Shown: one piece after another, positions 19,816 through 29,661 of the stretch
How the letters are laid out: each line of letters begins with the position of its first letter
Numbering within the stretch: position 1 is the stretch's first letter
Origin: Rhodospirillum centenum SW
GTDB taxonomy: Bacteria > Pseudomonadota > Alphaproteobacteria > Azospirillales > Azospirillaceae
Direction: 5' to 3'
NCBI RefSeq assembly: GCF_000016185.1
Contig: NC_011420.2
Span: 3,077,001 to 3,141,000, forward strand
DNA length: 64,000 nucleotides
Program-made: the position numbers and the translations under genes
The notes under the pieces: generated by a model
The model's database searches: none
The model's input: the letters and a program-made list of their open reading frames with translations, nothing else
Told to the model about the DNA's origin: nothing

Positions 19816-21816
19816 ATGATCCCCGAGATCGGCCATTACGCCCTGGTACTGGCCCTGCTGCTGGCGACCGTGCAGGCCACGCTGCCCCTGCTGGGTGCTG
19901 CCCGCGGCAACGCCGCCTGGATGGAAGTGGGCCGCCCGGCGGCCTATGCCCAGTTCCTCATGGTGGTGGTCGCCTTCGCCGCCCTGATGTGGGCCTACGT
20001 CGTCTCCGACTTCAGCGTGCAGAACGTGGTAGAGAACAGCCACTCGCTGAAGCCGATGCTCTACAAGGTCAGCGGCGTCTGGGGCAACCATGAGGGCTCG
20101 ATGGTCCTCTGGGTCCTGATGCTGGCGGCCTTCGGTGGCGCCGTGGCGGCCTTCGGCGGCAACCTGCCGCCGACCTTGAAGGCGCGGGTGCTGGGCGTGC
20201 AGGGCATGGTCGGCGTCGGCTTCCTGCTGTTCACGCTGCTGACCAGCAACCCCTTCCTGCGGCTGGATCCGGCCCCGGCGGACGGGCGCGATCTGAACCC
20301 GCTGTTGCAGGACCCCGGTCTCGCCTTCCATCCGCCCTTCCTCTATCTGGGCTATGTCGGCTTCAGCATCGCCTACTCCTTCGCCATCGCCGCCCTGATC
20401 GAGGGCCGGGTCGATCCCGCCTGGGGCCGCTGGGTGCGGCCCTGGACGCTGGTCGCCTGGGCCTCGCTGACCCTGGGCATCGCCCTGGGGAGCTGGTGGG
20501 CCTACTACGAGCTGGGCTGGGGCGGCTGGTGGTTCTGGGACCCGGTGGAGAACGCCTCGCTGATGCCCTGGCTGGCCGGTACGGCGCTGCTGCACTCCGC
20601 CATCGTGGTGGAGAAGCGCGACGCCCTGAAGACCTGGACCATCCTGCTGGCGGTGCTGACCTTCGCGCTCTCGCTGATGGGCACCTTCCTGGTCCGCTCG
20701 GGCGTGCTGACCTCGGTCCACGCCTTCGCGGTGGACCCGGAGCGCGGTGTCGCCATCCTGCTGCTGCTGGCGCTGGCCACCGGCGGCGGGCTGCTGCTCT
20801 ACACCCTGCGCGCCGCGTCGCTGAAGGCCGGCGGGCTGTTCGCCCCGATCAGCCGCGAAGGCTCGCTGGTGCTGAACAACCTGCTGCTCTCCACGGCCTG
20901 CGCCACGGTGTTCCTGGGCACGCTCTATCCGCTGTTCCTGGACACCGTGGGCGGGTCCAAGATCTCGGTCGGCGCGCCCTTCTTCAACACCACCTTCGTG
21001 CCGCTGATGGTGCCGCTGGTCGCCGCCATGGCGGTCGGGCCGATGCTGGCCTGGAAGCGGGCGGACCTGCCCGGCGCGCTCGCCCGGCTCTGGGTCGCGG
21101 CCGTGCTGGTCGTGGTCTGCGTGCTCTGGGCGCTGTGGGCGCACGGCTTCCGCCCGGTGATGGCGCTGGTCGGCATCGGCATGGCGGCCTGGGCCTTCTT
21201 CGGCGCCTTCGCCGAACTGGCCGAGCGCGTCCGGCTGTTCCGCATCCCGCTGGGCGACAGCCTGTCCCGCGCCGCGGGCCTGCCGCGCAGCGCCTGGGGG
21301 GCGGCCATCGCCCATGCCGGCCTGGGCATCTCCATCGCCGGCATGGTCGGCACCAGCGCCTGGATGAGCGAGGATGTCCGCATCATGCATCCGGGCGACA
21401 GTGCCAGCCTCGCGGGTTACGAGTTCCGCCTTGAGTCGGTCGAGCCGGCGCAGATCGCCAACTACGCCGCCCAGCGCGGCACCGTCACGGTGACGCGCGA
21501 CGGCCAGGCGGTGGCGACGCTCCATCCCGAGCAGCGCTTCTACCCCGTCGCCAAGATGACGACGACCGAGGCCGCCATCCACACCACCTTCGTCTCCGAC
21601 ATCTATGTCGCCCTGGGCGGCAAGGCGGAGGAGGGGGACGGCTGGACGGTGCGGCTCTACTACCACCCGCTGGTGCCCTGGATCTGGTTCGGCGCCGTGG
21701 TCATGGTGATCGGCGGGCTGATCAGCCTGTCCGACCGCCGCTACCGCCTGGGCGTGCCGGTCCGCCGCGCCAGCCCTGCCGTCGGCGGCCGGTCCGCCGC
21801 CCAGCCTGCCGAGTGA
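19816..21816 (+). CDS. ccmF: Holocytochrome c synthase component CcmF
   Basis: 666-aa polytopic membrane protein that, with CcmH/I, ligates heme to apocytochrome c. It starts MIPEIGHYALVLALLLATVQ as expected. The periplasmic WWD domain is GWGGWWFWDPVENASLMPWL. Conserved His pairs lie in WGNHEGSMVLWVL, AFHPPFLYLGYVG and the segment LTSVHAFAVDPERG. The large periplasmic loop near the C terminus (about 520-605) precedes the last helix, VPWIWFGAVVMVIGGLISL. Length is normal. The stop overlaps the following ccmG start (GTGA). Confidence 0.96.
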   Translation: MIPEIGHYALVLALLLATVQATLPLLGAARGNAAWMEVGRPAAYAQFLMVVVAFAALMWAYVVSDFSVQNVVENSHSLKPMLYKVSGVWGNHEGSMVLWVLMLAAFGGAVAAFGGNLPPTLKARVLGVQGMVGVGFLLFTLLTSNPFLRLDPAPADGRDLNPLLQDPGLAFHPPFLYLGYVGFSIAYSFAIAALIEGRVDPAWGRWVRPWTLVAWASLTLGIALGSWWAYYELGWGGWWFWDPVENASLMPWLAGTALLHSAIVVEKRDALKTWTILLAVLTFALSLMGTFLVRSGVLTSVHAFAVDPERGVAILLLLALATGGGLLLYTLRAASLKAGGLFAPISREGSLVLNNLLLSTACATVFLGTLYPLFLDTVGGSKISVGAPFFNTTFVPLMVPLVAAMAVGPMLAWKRADLPGALARLWVAAVLVVVCVLWALWAHGFRPVMALVGIGMAAWAFFGAFAELAERVRLFRIPLGDSLSRAAGLPRSAWGAAIAHAGLGISIAGMVGTSAWMSEDVRIMHPGDSASLAGYEFRLESVEPAQIANYAAQRGTVTVTRDGQAVATLHPEQRFYPVAKMTTTEAAIHTTFVSDIYVALGGKAEEGDGWTVRLYYHPLVPWIWFGAVVMVIGGLISLSDRRYRLGVPVRRASPAVGGRSAAQPAE

Positions 21817-22382
21817 AGACCAGCATGTCGCGCCTTCTCATCGCCCTGCCGTTGATCCTGTTCGCCGCCCTGGCCGGGGTCTTCGTCTATCTGCTGGTGC
21901 TGAAGCCCGAGATCACGGGCCAGCAGCACGACCCGACCCTGCTGCCGTCCATGCTGATCGACCGGCCGATGCCGGCGCTGGATCTGCCCCCCCTCTATGA
22001 GGGGCAGCCCGGCGTCACGACGGCCGAGCTGAAGGGCACGCCGCAGCTCGTCAACATCTTCGCCTCCTGGTGCACGCCCTGCCGGATCGAGCATCCGGTG
22101 CTGATGCGCCTGTCCAAGGAGGAGGGGATCGTCGTGCGCGGCATCGCCTACAAGGACAAGCCCGAGGACAGCCGCCGCTTCCTGGAGCAGTTCGGCAATC
22201 CCTTCACCACCATCGGCGTCGATCAGGACGGCCGCGCCGGCATCGAGCTGGGCGTGACCGGCGTGCCGGAGACCTTCGTGCTGGACGGTCAGGGTCGCAT
22301 CCGCTACCGCCACCAGGGCCCGCTGGGTCCGGCGGTGGTGGACAAGGAAATCCTGCCGCTCCTGCGCGATCTGTCCAGGTAA
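21813..22382 (+). CDS. ccmG: Thioredoxin-like thiol:disulfide oxidoreductase CcmG/DsbE
   Basis: 189-aa membrane-anchored thioredoxin-fold protein that reduces the CXXCH cysteines of apocytochrome c before heme ligation. N-terminal anchor helix about 7-29. Active site Cys87-Thr-Pro-Cys90 in FASWCTPCRIEHP. The cis-Pro segment is GVPETFVLD. GTG 21813 overlaps the ccmF stop; ATG 21825 (MSRLLIALPLIL) is an equally reasonable start. The acidic groove region GIAYKDKPEDSRRFLEQFGNP is typical for CcmG. Confidence 0.95.
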   Translation: MKTSMSRLLIALPLILFAALAGVFVYLLVLKPEITGQQHDPTLLPSMLIDRPMPALDLPPLYEGQPGVTTAELKGTPQLVNIFASWCTPCRIEHPVLMRLSKEEGIVVRGIAYKDKPEDSRRFLEQFGNPFTTIGVDQDGRAGIELGVTGVPETFVLDGQGRIRYRHQGPLGPAVVDKEILPLLRDLSR

Positions 22383-22477
22383 CGCGGACCGACCGGGCCG
22401 GGCAGCCGGCCCCGACAGACGGGGACGGCTGCGCCGGCCGCCCCCGCGACATCCCACCGGCGGCGGAGTAGACCCCC

Positions 22478-22969
22478 GTGAAGAAGCTCGCCCCCCTTGC
22501 CCTGTCCCTGGCGCTGCTGGCCGGCCCGGCGCTGGCCGTGATGCCGGACGAGAAGCTGAAGGACCCCGCCCTGGAAGCCCGCGCGCGGGAGATCAGCAAG
22601 GAACTGCGCTGCGTCGTCTGCCAGAACCAGTCGATCGACGACAGCAACGCGCCCCTGGCCCGCGACCTGCGCATCCTGGTGCGCGAACGGCTGGTCGCCG
22701 GCGACAATGACGAGCAGGTGCTGGACTACGTCCACGACCGCTATGGCGATTTCGTGCTGCTGCGCCCGCCGGTGCAGCCCTACACCTGGGTGCTCTGGTT
22801 CGGCCCGGCGGTCGTGCTGCTGCTGGGCGGCATCGGTGCCGCCCGCTATCTGCGGGGCCGGCGCGGCGACGCCTCCCTCTCCACCGGGCTGACCCCGGCG
22901 GAGGAGGCGCGGCTCGCGGCCCTGTTGTCCGAAGAAGATAAGGCCGCCCCCGGCCGGAAGGGTTCCTGA
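22478..22969 (+). CDS. ccmH: Cytochrome c maturation thiol protein CcmH (Ccl2-type)
   Basis: 163-aa protein with a signal peptide (LAPLALSLALLAGPALA), the family motif Leu-Arg-Cys45-Val-Val-Cys48-Gln-Asn-Gln-Ser, and a C-terminal membrane helix (YTWVLWFGPAVVLLLGGIG). It exchanges disulfides with apocytochrome c and works with CcmF and CcmG. The start codon is GTG 22478. The stop codon TGA shares bases with the ccmI ATG (TGATG), so the two are coupled. ccmH and ccmI are separate genes here, as usual in alphaproteobacteria, whereas E. coli fuses them. Confidence 0.95.
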   Translation: MKKLAPLALSLALLAGPALAVMPDEKLKDPALEARAREISKELRCVVCQNQSIDDSNAPLARDLRILVRERLVAGDNDEQVLDYVHDRYGDFVLLRPPVQPYTWVLWFGPAVVLLLGGIGAARYLRGRRGDASLSTGLTPAEEARLAALLSEEDKAAPGRKGS

Positions 22970-24393
22970 TGGGCATGATGGTCTTCTGGCTGGTCGCCGC
23001 CGTACTGACGGCAGTGGCCGTGGGCATGCTGCTGCGCCCGCTGACGCGGCCGACGCAGGGGCTGGCCGGCAGCGCCGCCGAGCACACCCGCCGCGTCTAT
23101 GCCGACCAGGTGGCGGAGATCGAGCGCGACCTCGCCCGCGGCGTGCTGTCGGCCGATCAGGCCCGGGCCGCCCGGGCCGAGGCCGGACGCCGCCTGCTGG
23201 GCGCCGCCGCCGAGGCGGACAAGGCCAAGGCGAAGCCCGCCGTGGCCCAGCCCAGCCCGCGGCTGGCCATGGTCGTGACGCTGCTGCTGCCGGTGGCCGC
23301 GCTCGCCATCTACATCCCGCTGGGCCGGCCGGACCTGCCGTCGCAGCCCTTCGCCTCGCGCACCGATCTCGCCGCCAACGAGATCCCCGACAATGTGCTC
23401 AAGGCCGCCGAGGAGCTGGCCCGGAACCTGGAGCAGAATCCCGATGACCTGCGCGGCTGGGCGCTGCTGGCCTCCACCTACGCCGCCATGGGCCGCAACG
23501 CCGAGGCGGCGGACGCGTACCGCCGTGCCGTCGGGCTGAGCCAGGGCGACGCCGAGCTGACGGCCGCCTTCGGCGAACAGCTCACCTATGCCGCCGGCGG
23601 TGTCGTCAGCGAGGAGGCCCGCCGCGCCTTCGAGGCGGCGGTCGAGAAGAACCCGAAGGAGCCGCGCGCCCGCTACTTCCTGGCCGTGGCCCGCCTGCAG
23701 GCGGGCGACGTGCGCGGCGCCATCGACCGCTGGGGCGAGCTGCTGAAGGACAGCCCGGCGGACGCGCCCTGGGTCGGCGTCGTGATCTCCCAGATCGCCC
23801 GCGCCGCCGACCAGATCGGCATCGATCCGGCCACCGTCACGCCGCAGCCGCTGCCCCCCGCCGGACCCCCGGCCGGCAGTGCCGAGGGCGCCGACGGCGC
23901 CGCCCCGGCGCTGACGCAGGAACAGATGGACCAGATGCAGGCCCTCTCTCCGGAGGAGCAGGAGAAGATGGTCCGCACCATGGTGGACTCTCTGACCACG
24001 CGCCTGGAACAGCAGCCCGACGATGTCGAGGGCTGGCTCCGGCTGGGCCGCGCCCGGCAGGTGCTGGGCGAGCCCGAGGCGGCCCGCGAGGCGCTGCGCC
24101 GGGCGACCGGGCTGGCCCCGGAGCGCGCCGATGTCTGGCTGGCCTATGCCGGCACGCTGGCGCCGGAGGACAAGGCGGCCCCGTCGCCGGAGTTCCTGGC
24201 GGCGCTGGACCGGGTGCTGGCGATCGAGCCGGACAATCTCCAGGCGCTCTGGCACCGGGGCGAGGCCGCGGCCGGCACCGGCGACACGGCCCGGGCGCGC
24301 GCCTCCTGGCAGCGTCTGATCGGGCTGCTGCCGGAGGACGCCCCGGCCCGGGCGGAGATCCAGAAGCGCATCGACGCCCTGCCGGCCCCCTGA
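22969..24393 (+). CDS. ccmI: Apocytochrome c chaperone CcmI (CycH), TPR protein
   Basis: 474-aa inner-membrane protein that binds the C-terminal helix of apocytochrome c and delivers it to CcmF/H. It starts MGMMVFWLVAAVLTAVAVGM (first helix). The cytoplasmic loop has VYADQVAEIERDLARGVLS, a family hallmark, and a second helix follows at about 99-118 (MVVTLLLPVAALAIYIPLG). The periplasmic part carries several TPR units (WALLASTYAAMGRNAEAADAY, EKNPKEPRARYFLAVARLQ, GWLRLGRARQVLGEPEAA, LQALWHRGEAAAGTGD). It is the last gene of the ccm locus. Confidence 0.94.
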   Translation: MGMMVFWLVAAVLTAVAVGMLLRPLTRPTQGLAGSAAEHTRRVYADQVAEIERDLARGVLSADQARAARAEAGRRLLGAAAEADKAKAKPAVAQPSPRLAMVVTLLLPVAALAIYIPLGRPDLPSQPFASRTDLAANEIPDNVLKAAEELARNLEQNPDDLRGWALLASTYAAMGRNAEAADAYRRAVGLSQGDAELTAAFGEQLTYAAGGVVSEEARRAFEAAVEKNPKEPRARYFLAVARLQAGDVRGAIDRWGELLKDSPADAPWVGVVISQIARAADQIGIDPATVTPQPLPPAGPPAGSAEGADGAAPALTQEQMDQMQALSPEEQEKMVRTMVDSLTTRLEQQPDDVEGWLRLGRARQVLGEPEAAREALRRATGLAPERADVWLAYAGTLAPEDKAAPSPEFLAALDRVLAIEPDNLQALWHRGEAAAGTGDTARARASWQRLIGLLPEDAPARAEIQKRIDALPAP

Positions 24394-24572
24394 GGGTCGG
24401 CCGGGGCTCTTCCCCGACGGTTCCCCGCCCCCCGGCGGGGTGGGGAACCGGCCCCCGGCCGCGGGTCAGTCCGCGGCCGGAGAGCGGGGGCAGGGAGCGG
24501 GGGCCGGGTGCTGGGGCCGGGCGCAGCCCGTCGCGGACCGGCAGCCGTTTCAGCCCCCTCTCCCGACGGCGG

Positions 24573-26753
24573 TCAGGCCGCCCGCACCTTCGCCAGGAAG
24601 GCGGTCACGACGTCGCGCAACCGGGCCGACTCGTCCGCAAGCTGGCCGGAAACCGTCAGCACCTGGGCCGAGGACTCGCTGGCCTCGCCGGCGGCCTGCC
24701 GCACGCCGTCGATGTTGGAGGTGACCTGCTGGGTGCCGTTGGCCGCCTGCTGCACGTTGCGGGCGATCTCCAGCGTCGCGGAATTCTGCTGCTCCACGGC
24801 CGCCGCGATCGTGGTCGAGATCTCGTTGATCTGCCCGATGATGCCGCCGACGCCCTTGATGACCGTCGTGGTCTCCGTGGTCACGCGCTGCATGTCGCTG
24901 ACCTGACCGGCGATCTCCTCCGTGGCCTTGGCCGTCTGGTTGGCGAGGCTCTTCACCTCACCGGCCACGACGGCGAAGCCCTTGCCGGCCTCCCCCGCCC
25001 GTGCCGCCTCAATCGTGGCGTTCAGGGCCAGCAGGTTGGTCTGGGCGGCGATCGACTGGATGAGCTGCACGACGGTGCCGATCTTCTGGGCGGCGTCGTT
25101 CAGGCCCAGGACCTGTCCGTTGGCCTGCTGCGCGGCCTCCACGGCGTTGCGGGCGATCTCGGCGGAGCGGTTGACCTGCTGGCCGATCTCGCGGATCGAC
25201 CCCGACAGTTCCTCCGTCGCCGCCGCGACCGTCTGGACGTTCACGTTGGCTTCCTCCGACGCCGCCGCGACGATGGTCGCCTGCTCGCTGGTCCGGGTCG
25301 CGGTGTTCGTCATGCTCCGGGCGGTGGTGCCCATGCTCCGCGCGGCACCGTCCACGCCTTCCACCACGCTCATCACGCGGGATTCCAGATCGTCGGCAAG
25401 CTGGAGCATGGCCGCCCGGCGTTCCGATTCGGCCCGCTTCTGGTCCTCCGCCCGCTGCGCGTTCCGCCGCACGAGATCGGACTGCATCGTGCGCAGCGAG
25501 TCTGCCAGTACCCCGACCTCGTCCACCTGCCGCACCTCCAGCGCCTGATCGAAGCGGCCGGCGGCGATGCCCTCGGCGAAGGCGACGCAGGCGCGGATCG
25601 GCCGGGCAACGCCGCCCGCCATCACCCACATGCCGCCCACCGCGGCGACCGCGACCAGCAGGGCGATCCCGGCCTGCCAGAGGACGCTGGAGCCGGCCCG
25701 GTCGTCCAGCGCCGCGCCCAGGGTGACGCTGTCCGCCAGCACCACGTCCTGGGGCACCTGGATCAGCACCGCCCAGGGCTTGCCGGTGTGGCCGAGCTGG
25801 ATGGGGGCGAAGGTCCGCAGCATCCGGGCGTCGCTGTCCATCTCGACCTTCGGCTGGCCGGAGCGCACGATGGCGAGATCCTGTTCCCAGTCGCGGGTGA
25901 TCGTCGAGATCGACTGGCCGATCAGATCGGGCTTGGCGCTGTGCGCCACGATCAGCCCCATGTTCGACACGATCACCACTTCGTTGCGGCCGTCGAAGAT
26001 CGCGCTGCTGACCTGGCTTGCCAGCTTCTGCACGAAGTCCAGGTTGAAGTCCGCCCCGGCGACGCCCTGGAACCGGCCCCCCACCATGATCGGCACGGAC
26101 AGGGTGGCCAGGAAGACCTGCTGGCCCTGCACGATGTAGGGCAGGGGATCGAGCACGCTTTCCTTCCCGGTCTCCTTCGGACCGATGTACCAGCCGCCCT
26201 TCATCACGCCGTTGGGGTGCAGGTCGCGGCTGTCGTATTCCACGAGCGGCTGCATGGCGATGTGGCCGCGCTGGTCGCGGTTCCAGTAGGGGATGAAGCG
26301 GCCGGTGGCATCGGTGCCGGTGTCCGCCCGGTTGCGGAAGGCCGCGTCGCGGCCGTCCAGCGCATCGGGCTCCCAGGCGGTGTAGGTGCCGTTGAACAGC
26401 TCATTGTTCTTCAGCACGTTCAGCAGAAGCCCGTTCAGCGCGTCGCGGCGCTGCTCGACCGGAACGGAGCCGGGATTCTGGGGATCGACCATGGTGGCGA
26501 AGGCGTGCGCCATGGTGCGCGCGGCATTCAGCGCCGTCTCGAACTCGGAGCGGATCAGGCCGGCCTGCGTGGAGGCCATGTTCTGGATGCTCTCCTCCGT
26601 CTTCTTCTCCAGCATTCCGGACACGGTCTGCCCGACGAAGGCGTTCGTCCCGTTGGTCGAGGCGATGCCGAAGCCCACCAGCACCGCGATGGTGCCGGCG
26701 ACGCACAGGCCCGCCAGCGAGGCGATCTTGATTTGCAGCGATCTTATCTTCAT
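24573..26753 (-). CDS. Methyl-accepting chemotaxis protein (dCache-HAMP-MCP)
   Basis: 726-aa chemoreceptor. First membrane helix at residues ~10-30, a large periplasmic dCache-type sensor (about 45-375, with [41 protein letters not shown] and [12 protein letters not shown]), second helix ([21 protein letters not shown]) and HAMP. The long signalling coiled coil has the conserved hairpin tip [20 protein letters not shown] followed by [13 protein letters not shown]. The sensor resembles those that bind amino acids or small organic acids; the ligand is unknown. ATG 26753 ([15 protein letters not shown]) is preferred over an upstream in-frame ATG without membrane features. No che genes are adjacent; it is transcribed alone. 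Confidence 0.94.
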   Translation of the reverse strand: MKIRSLQIKIASLAGLCVAGTIAVLVGFGIASTNGTNAFVGQTVSGMLEKKTEESIQNMASTQAGLIRSEFETALNAARTMAHAFATMVDPQNPGSVPVEQRRDALNGLLLNVLKNNELFNGTYTAWEPDALDGRDAAFRNRADTGTDATGRFIPYWNRDQRGHIAMQPLVEYDSRDLHPNGVMKGGWYIGPKETGKESVLDPLPYIVQGQQVFLATLSVPIMVGGRFQGVAGADFNLDFVQKLASQVSSAIFDGRNEVVIVSNMGLIVAHSAKPDLIGQSISTITRDWEQDLAIVRSGQPKVEMDSDARMLRTFAPIQLGHTGKPWAVLIQVPQDVVLADSVTLGAALDDRAGSSVLWQAGIALLVAVAAVGGMWVMAGGVARPIRACVAFAEGIAAGRFDQALEVRQVDEVGVLADSLRTMQSDLVRRNAQRAEDQKRAESERRAAMLQLADDLESRVMSVVEGVDGAARSMGTTARSMTNTATRTSEQATIVAAASEEANVNVQTVAAATEELSGSIREIGQQVNRSAEIARNAVEAAQQANGQVLGLNDAAQKIGTVVQLIQSIAAQTNLLALNATIEAARAGEAGKGFAVVAGEVKSLANQTAKATEEIAGQVSDMQRVTTETTTVIKGVGGIIGQINEISTTIAAAVEQQNSATLEIARNVQQAANGTQQVTSNIDGVRQAAGEASESSAQVLTVSGQLADESARLRDVVTAFLAKVRAA

Positions 26754-27241
26754 GTCCGTCCACCCCGATGCAGAGACTGGGATGGCGAAGGACAGGCAAA
26801 GACTTCCCCCTCCGGAACGCATCCCGTGCTGGGCGCACCAGACTTGCCGTAGTGAAGGCAAGCGCATGTGCACGCATGAAGACTGGATCGAAGACAGTTA
26901 AAATCCAGTTGAATGTAAGGATATATCCTGAGGGGCAGGGGCGCCCGGGTCTGCGCGCCATATCATGGGGAGGCCGGTCGCCCGCAGAGGTCCCCCGGCT
27001 CTTGCCGCACCGCACCCTTTTCCGCACCGCGCTGCCGTGGCCCGATGGACCGCTTGCGCTGCAGAACCAGGATGTTCCGCCCTTTTTTCACAGGGCTGAC
27101 CGGGCGATGCCGCATTGCGGCCATTTTGCGCTGCGATATATGGTAGCAACCGCTGTTGGGGGAGATGACCCGCGCGGTCCTCCTCCTTCCAGCCGGGCGC
27201 CCGGGCACGGGCGCCGGCGCGGCCAGTAGAACAGGGCAATC
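26754..27241. other. Divergent intergenic region
   Basis: 488 bp between the chemoreceptor (minus) and a small gene (plus). A perfect 12-bp palindrome AGGATATATCCT lies at 26918-26929 in an AT-rich patch (26895-26930) and could be an operator. No additional gene is supported. Confidence 0.4.
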
Positions 27242-27433
27242 ATGACCACCACCGAACAGAACATCGCCTTCGTGACCGCCTGCGACCAGCTCGGCCTGGA
27301 TCCGGCGAACGCCAACCATTTCATCCTGGAATGCGCGCGCCAGGGCCTCGACCCGCGCTCGACCAGCATGTCCGACCTGGACCGCAACGCCTCCGAACTG
27401 TGGGCCGCGGTCCGCCGCCTGAAGCGGGCCTGA
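27242..27433 (+). CDS. Small hypothetical protein, 63 aa
   Basis: Unrecognised 63-aa soluble protein. It is helical and not repetitive: TACDQLGLDPANANHFILE, QGLDPRSTSMSDLDRNASEL, ending WAAVRRLKRA. No signal peptide. The ATG at 27242 has only a weak upstream purine stretch. The amino-acid composition looks natural and it has no larger overlapping frame with better support, so it is probably a real small gene. It is followed by three 26-bp hairpin repeats. Function unknown; a DNA- or protein-binding role is only speculation. Confidence 0.55.
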   Translation: MTTTEQNIAFVTACDQLGLDPANANHFILECARQGLDPRSTSMSDLDRNASELWAAVRRLKRA

Positions 27434-27777
27434 TCCCGCCTCCGCCCTCTGCGTCTCCTGCCCCTCTGCGCCTCCTGCGCGGTCCGGTCCCCCTGGGCCA
27501 CCCGGCCGCCGCCGCAGGCGGCATCGTTTCCCCGCCGCCGCAGGCGGCACCCTTTCACCGCCGCCGTTGGCGGGACCCTTTCGGTGTAAGGGGCCGGATC
27601 ATCGGAGCACTCCCCCGATCCCACCAATGAATAGCGGCAGGCCGTCGGGCCAGCCGCTAGTCTTCCGGCCGGAAGGCAACGGTGCGGCACGGGCCGCGCC
27701 GTTCCGCCCGGTGCGGCACCGATCCGGTGCGGCACCGACCCGCGCGGAACGGGCCGGTGCGGAAAGGGAGACGACCG
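27434..27777 (+). other. Repeat-rich intergenic region before the receiver gene
   Basis: 344 bp without a gene. It holds the 26-bp hairpin repeats (27506-27584). Further on, several copies of GGTGCGGCACCG-type motifs (about 27679-27760) form short inverted repeats just upstream of the receiver gene. Confidence 0.5.
27506..27584 (+). repeat. Three 26-bp tandem hairpin repeats
   Basis: Units start at 27506, 27532 and 27558, an exact 26-bp period. Each has CCGCCGCCGCAGGCGGC (third copy CCGCCGCCGTTGGCGGG), forming a GCC-rich stem, then a tail ending in TTTC. They resemble weak tandem terminators after the small gene. Confidence 0.75.
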
Positions 27778-28197
27778 ATGAAGATCCTGGCCGTCGATGA
27801 CGATGCCATCACGGCACTCGATGTCGAGCAGACCCTGCGGGCGACGGGGGCGGAGATCCTGACGGCGTCGGGTGCCGACGAGGCGCTGGCGCTGGCCGAA
27901 CGCATCCAGTTCGACCTCGCCCTGCTGGACGCCCGGCTGGGCTATGGCGAAAGCGGCTTCATGCTGGCGCAGATGCTGCTGGAGCGGCACGCGGTCCCGT
28001 CGCTGCTGGTGACGGGCATGACCGAGGTGCCCGACCATGTCGGGGCCTATGCGCTGGGGGTGCTGCACAAGCCCTTCTCCCCGGCCGATCTGGTCGCCGC
28101 CGTGGTGACCGTGCGCTCGGCCCTGACCGGCGGCCCGGCCGGCGGCGGTCCGCCGGGTCTGACGCTGTTCGCCAACCGGGAGACCTCGGCCGCCTGA
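27778..28197 (+). CDS. Stand-alone response regulator receiver protein
   Basis: 139-aa single-domain receiver (CheY-like) without an output domain. The acidic pair is Asp-Asp-Asp in ILAVDDDAIT, and the phospho-accepting Asp is in FDLALLDARLG (residue ~52). Thr in LLVTGMTE and Lys in VLHKPFSPADL complete the active site. About 20 extra residues at the C terminus (GGPAGGGPPGLTLFANRETSAA) are flexible. The start is ATG 27778. No kinase is adjacent, so it may take phosphate from one of the orphan kinases or an HPt protein, for example the one at 34167. Confidence 0.9.
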   Translation: MKILAVDDDAITALDVEQTLRATGAEILTASGADEALALAERIQFDLALLDARLGYGESGFMLAQMLLERHAVPSLLVTGMTEVPDHVGAYALGVLHKPFSPADLVAAVVTVRSALTGGPAGGGPPGLTLFANRETSAA

Positions 28198-28389
28198 TCT
28201 GCGGCTTCCCGACTCGGCCGAGACGGTGCCGGCGCATGGAGACGCCGCCGGCGGGCCTCCCCCGAAGCCGACCGGCGGCGCTCCGCCCGGCCGCTCTCTC
28301 CCCCTCGGTGCGGCCGGACCTCGTCCAGTGCAGCAGACTTCGCCCCTCCCGTCCATGGGACGGGACGTCCGGGGGGGCGTATCCGGGGC

Positions 28390-29574
28390 TCAGGCCACGG
28401 GTGCCGCGCCGTCGGCACAGGGGCGGCGTTCCACCTGGATGGTGGCGTGTCCGATCCCGAACTCCTCCCGCAGGGTGCGGGTCAGCGCGCGCAGCACGGT
28501 GTCCGGCTCCGCCCCGTCGGCCACGGTGGCGTGCAGGGTCAGCAGCGGCTGTTCCGGCGTCAGCGACCAGGCATGGACATGGTGGATGTCGGCCACGCCG
28601 GGCACGGCCTGCAGCGACCGTTGCAGCCGGTCCAGGTCCAGCCCTTCGGGCGCCCCTTCCATCAGGACGTGCCAGGCCGGCGTCACCAGCGCCCAGGCGC
28701 TGCGCAGAATCAGCAGGGAGACGACGGCCGACAGGATCGGGTCGATCGGCGTCCAGCCCGTGGTCAGGATCACGGCGGCCGCGGCCAGTGCTGCGACGGA
28801 CCCCAGCAGGTCGCCCAGCACGTGCAGCGCCGCCCCGCGCACGTTCAGGTTCGCCTTGTCGCCGCCGTTCAGGATGGTGAAGGAGGCGATGTTCACCGCC
28901 AGCCCCAGGGCGGCGATGGCCAGCATCGGGCCGCCCAGCACGGGCACCGGCTCGAACAGCCGGCGCGCCGCCTCGACGACGATCCAGAGCGACAGCAGCA
29001 GCAGCGCCGCACCGTTGATGAAGGCGGCCAGCACCTGGAAACGGTGCCCGCCATAGGTGCGGGCGGCTCCGGCCGGCCGGCGGGCGGCGCGGAAGGCGTA
29101 CCAGGCGAGTGCCAGCGCCGCCGTGTCCGCCAGCATGTGCCCGGCATCGGCCAGCAGCGCCAGCGAGCCGGAGATCAGCCCGCCCACCACCTCCGCCGCC
29201 ATGAAGCCGCCGGTCAGCAGCAGCGCCGCGCGCACCCGCGCCTCGTTGCCGCCGCCCGGTTCCAGCCCGTGGACATGGGAATGCCCGTGCCCCCCGTGCC
29301 CGTGCTCCCCGTGCCCGTGTGCATGGCTGTGTCCATGTGCGTGCCCATGGCCATGCGACGCTCCCGGTGCGGCGCTCCGGACCGGGGCCGCGGCGCAGGG
29401 CGGCGGTCGGAATCCGTCCCCCGCGGCGGGCGGGGATGCTTCCGCCCCGTGGGCAGGCACCCCGTGGGCATGGCCCCCGTGCGCATGGCCCGGTCCGTGC
29501 TGATGCCCGCCATGGTCATGCCCGCCATGGTCAGGACCGTGGGGGGCGGGGCCGGCGGATGGATCGTGGGGCAT
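28390..29574 (-). CDS. Cation diffusion facilitator (CzcD/ZnT-type Zn2+ exporter)
   Basis: 394-aa inner-membrane CDF transporter, presumably exporting Zn2+ (possibly Co2+ or Cd2+) in exchange for protons. The N-terminal ~115 residues are extremely His-rich (more than 30 His; HGGHDHGGHQHGPGHAHGG and HGHGHAHGHSHAHGHGEHG), a metal-binding cytoplasmic extension. Six membrane helices follow. Transport sites are in helix II (LLADAGHMLADTAAL, HxxxD) and helix V (HVLGDLLGSVAA, HxxxD), the Zn-type arrangement. The C-terminal cytoplasmic domain has HHVHAWSLTPEQP and LREEFGIGHATIQVE. The operon neighbour upstream is a DUF808 membrane protein (87-bp gap). Confidence 0.93.
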   Translation of the reverse strand: MPHDPSAGPAPHGPDHGGHDHGGHQHGPGHAHGGHAHGVPAHGAEASPPAAGDGFRPPPCAAAPVRSAAPGASHGHGHAHGHSHAHGHGEHGHGGHGHSHVHGLEPGGGNEARVRAALLLTGGFMAAEVVGGLISGSLALLADAGHMLADTAALALAWYAFRAARRPAGAARTYGGHRFQVLAAFINGAALLLLSLWIVVEAARRLFEPVPVLGGPMLAIAALGLAVNIASFTILNGGDKANLNVRGAALHVLGDLLGSVAALAAAAVILTTGWTPIDPILSAVVSLLILRSAWALVTPAWHVLMEGAPEGLDLDRLQRSLQAVPGVADIHHVHAWSLTPEQPLLTLHATVADGAEPDTVLRALTRTLREEFGIGHATIQVERRPCADGAAPVA

Positions 29575-29661
29575 GGGGCTTTCCTCTCGCTCCGGAATCG
29601 TCCGGCCGGGGCCTGCCTGCGACCGGGCGTCTTCCGGCGGGCGCCGTCCGGGATCACCGTG

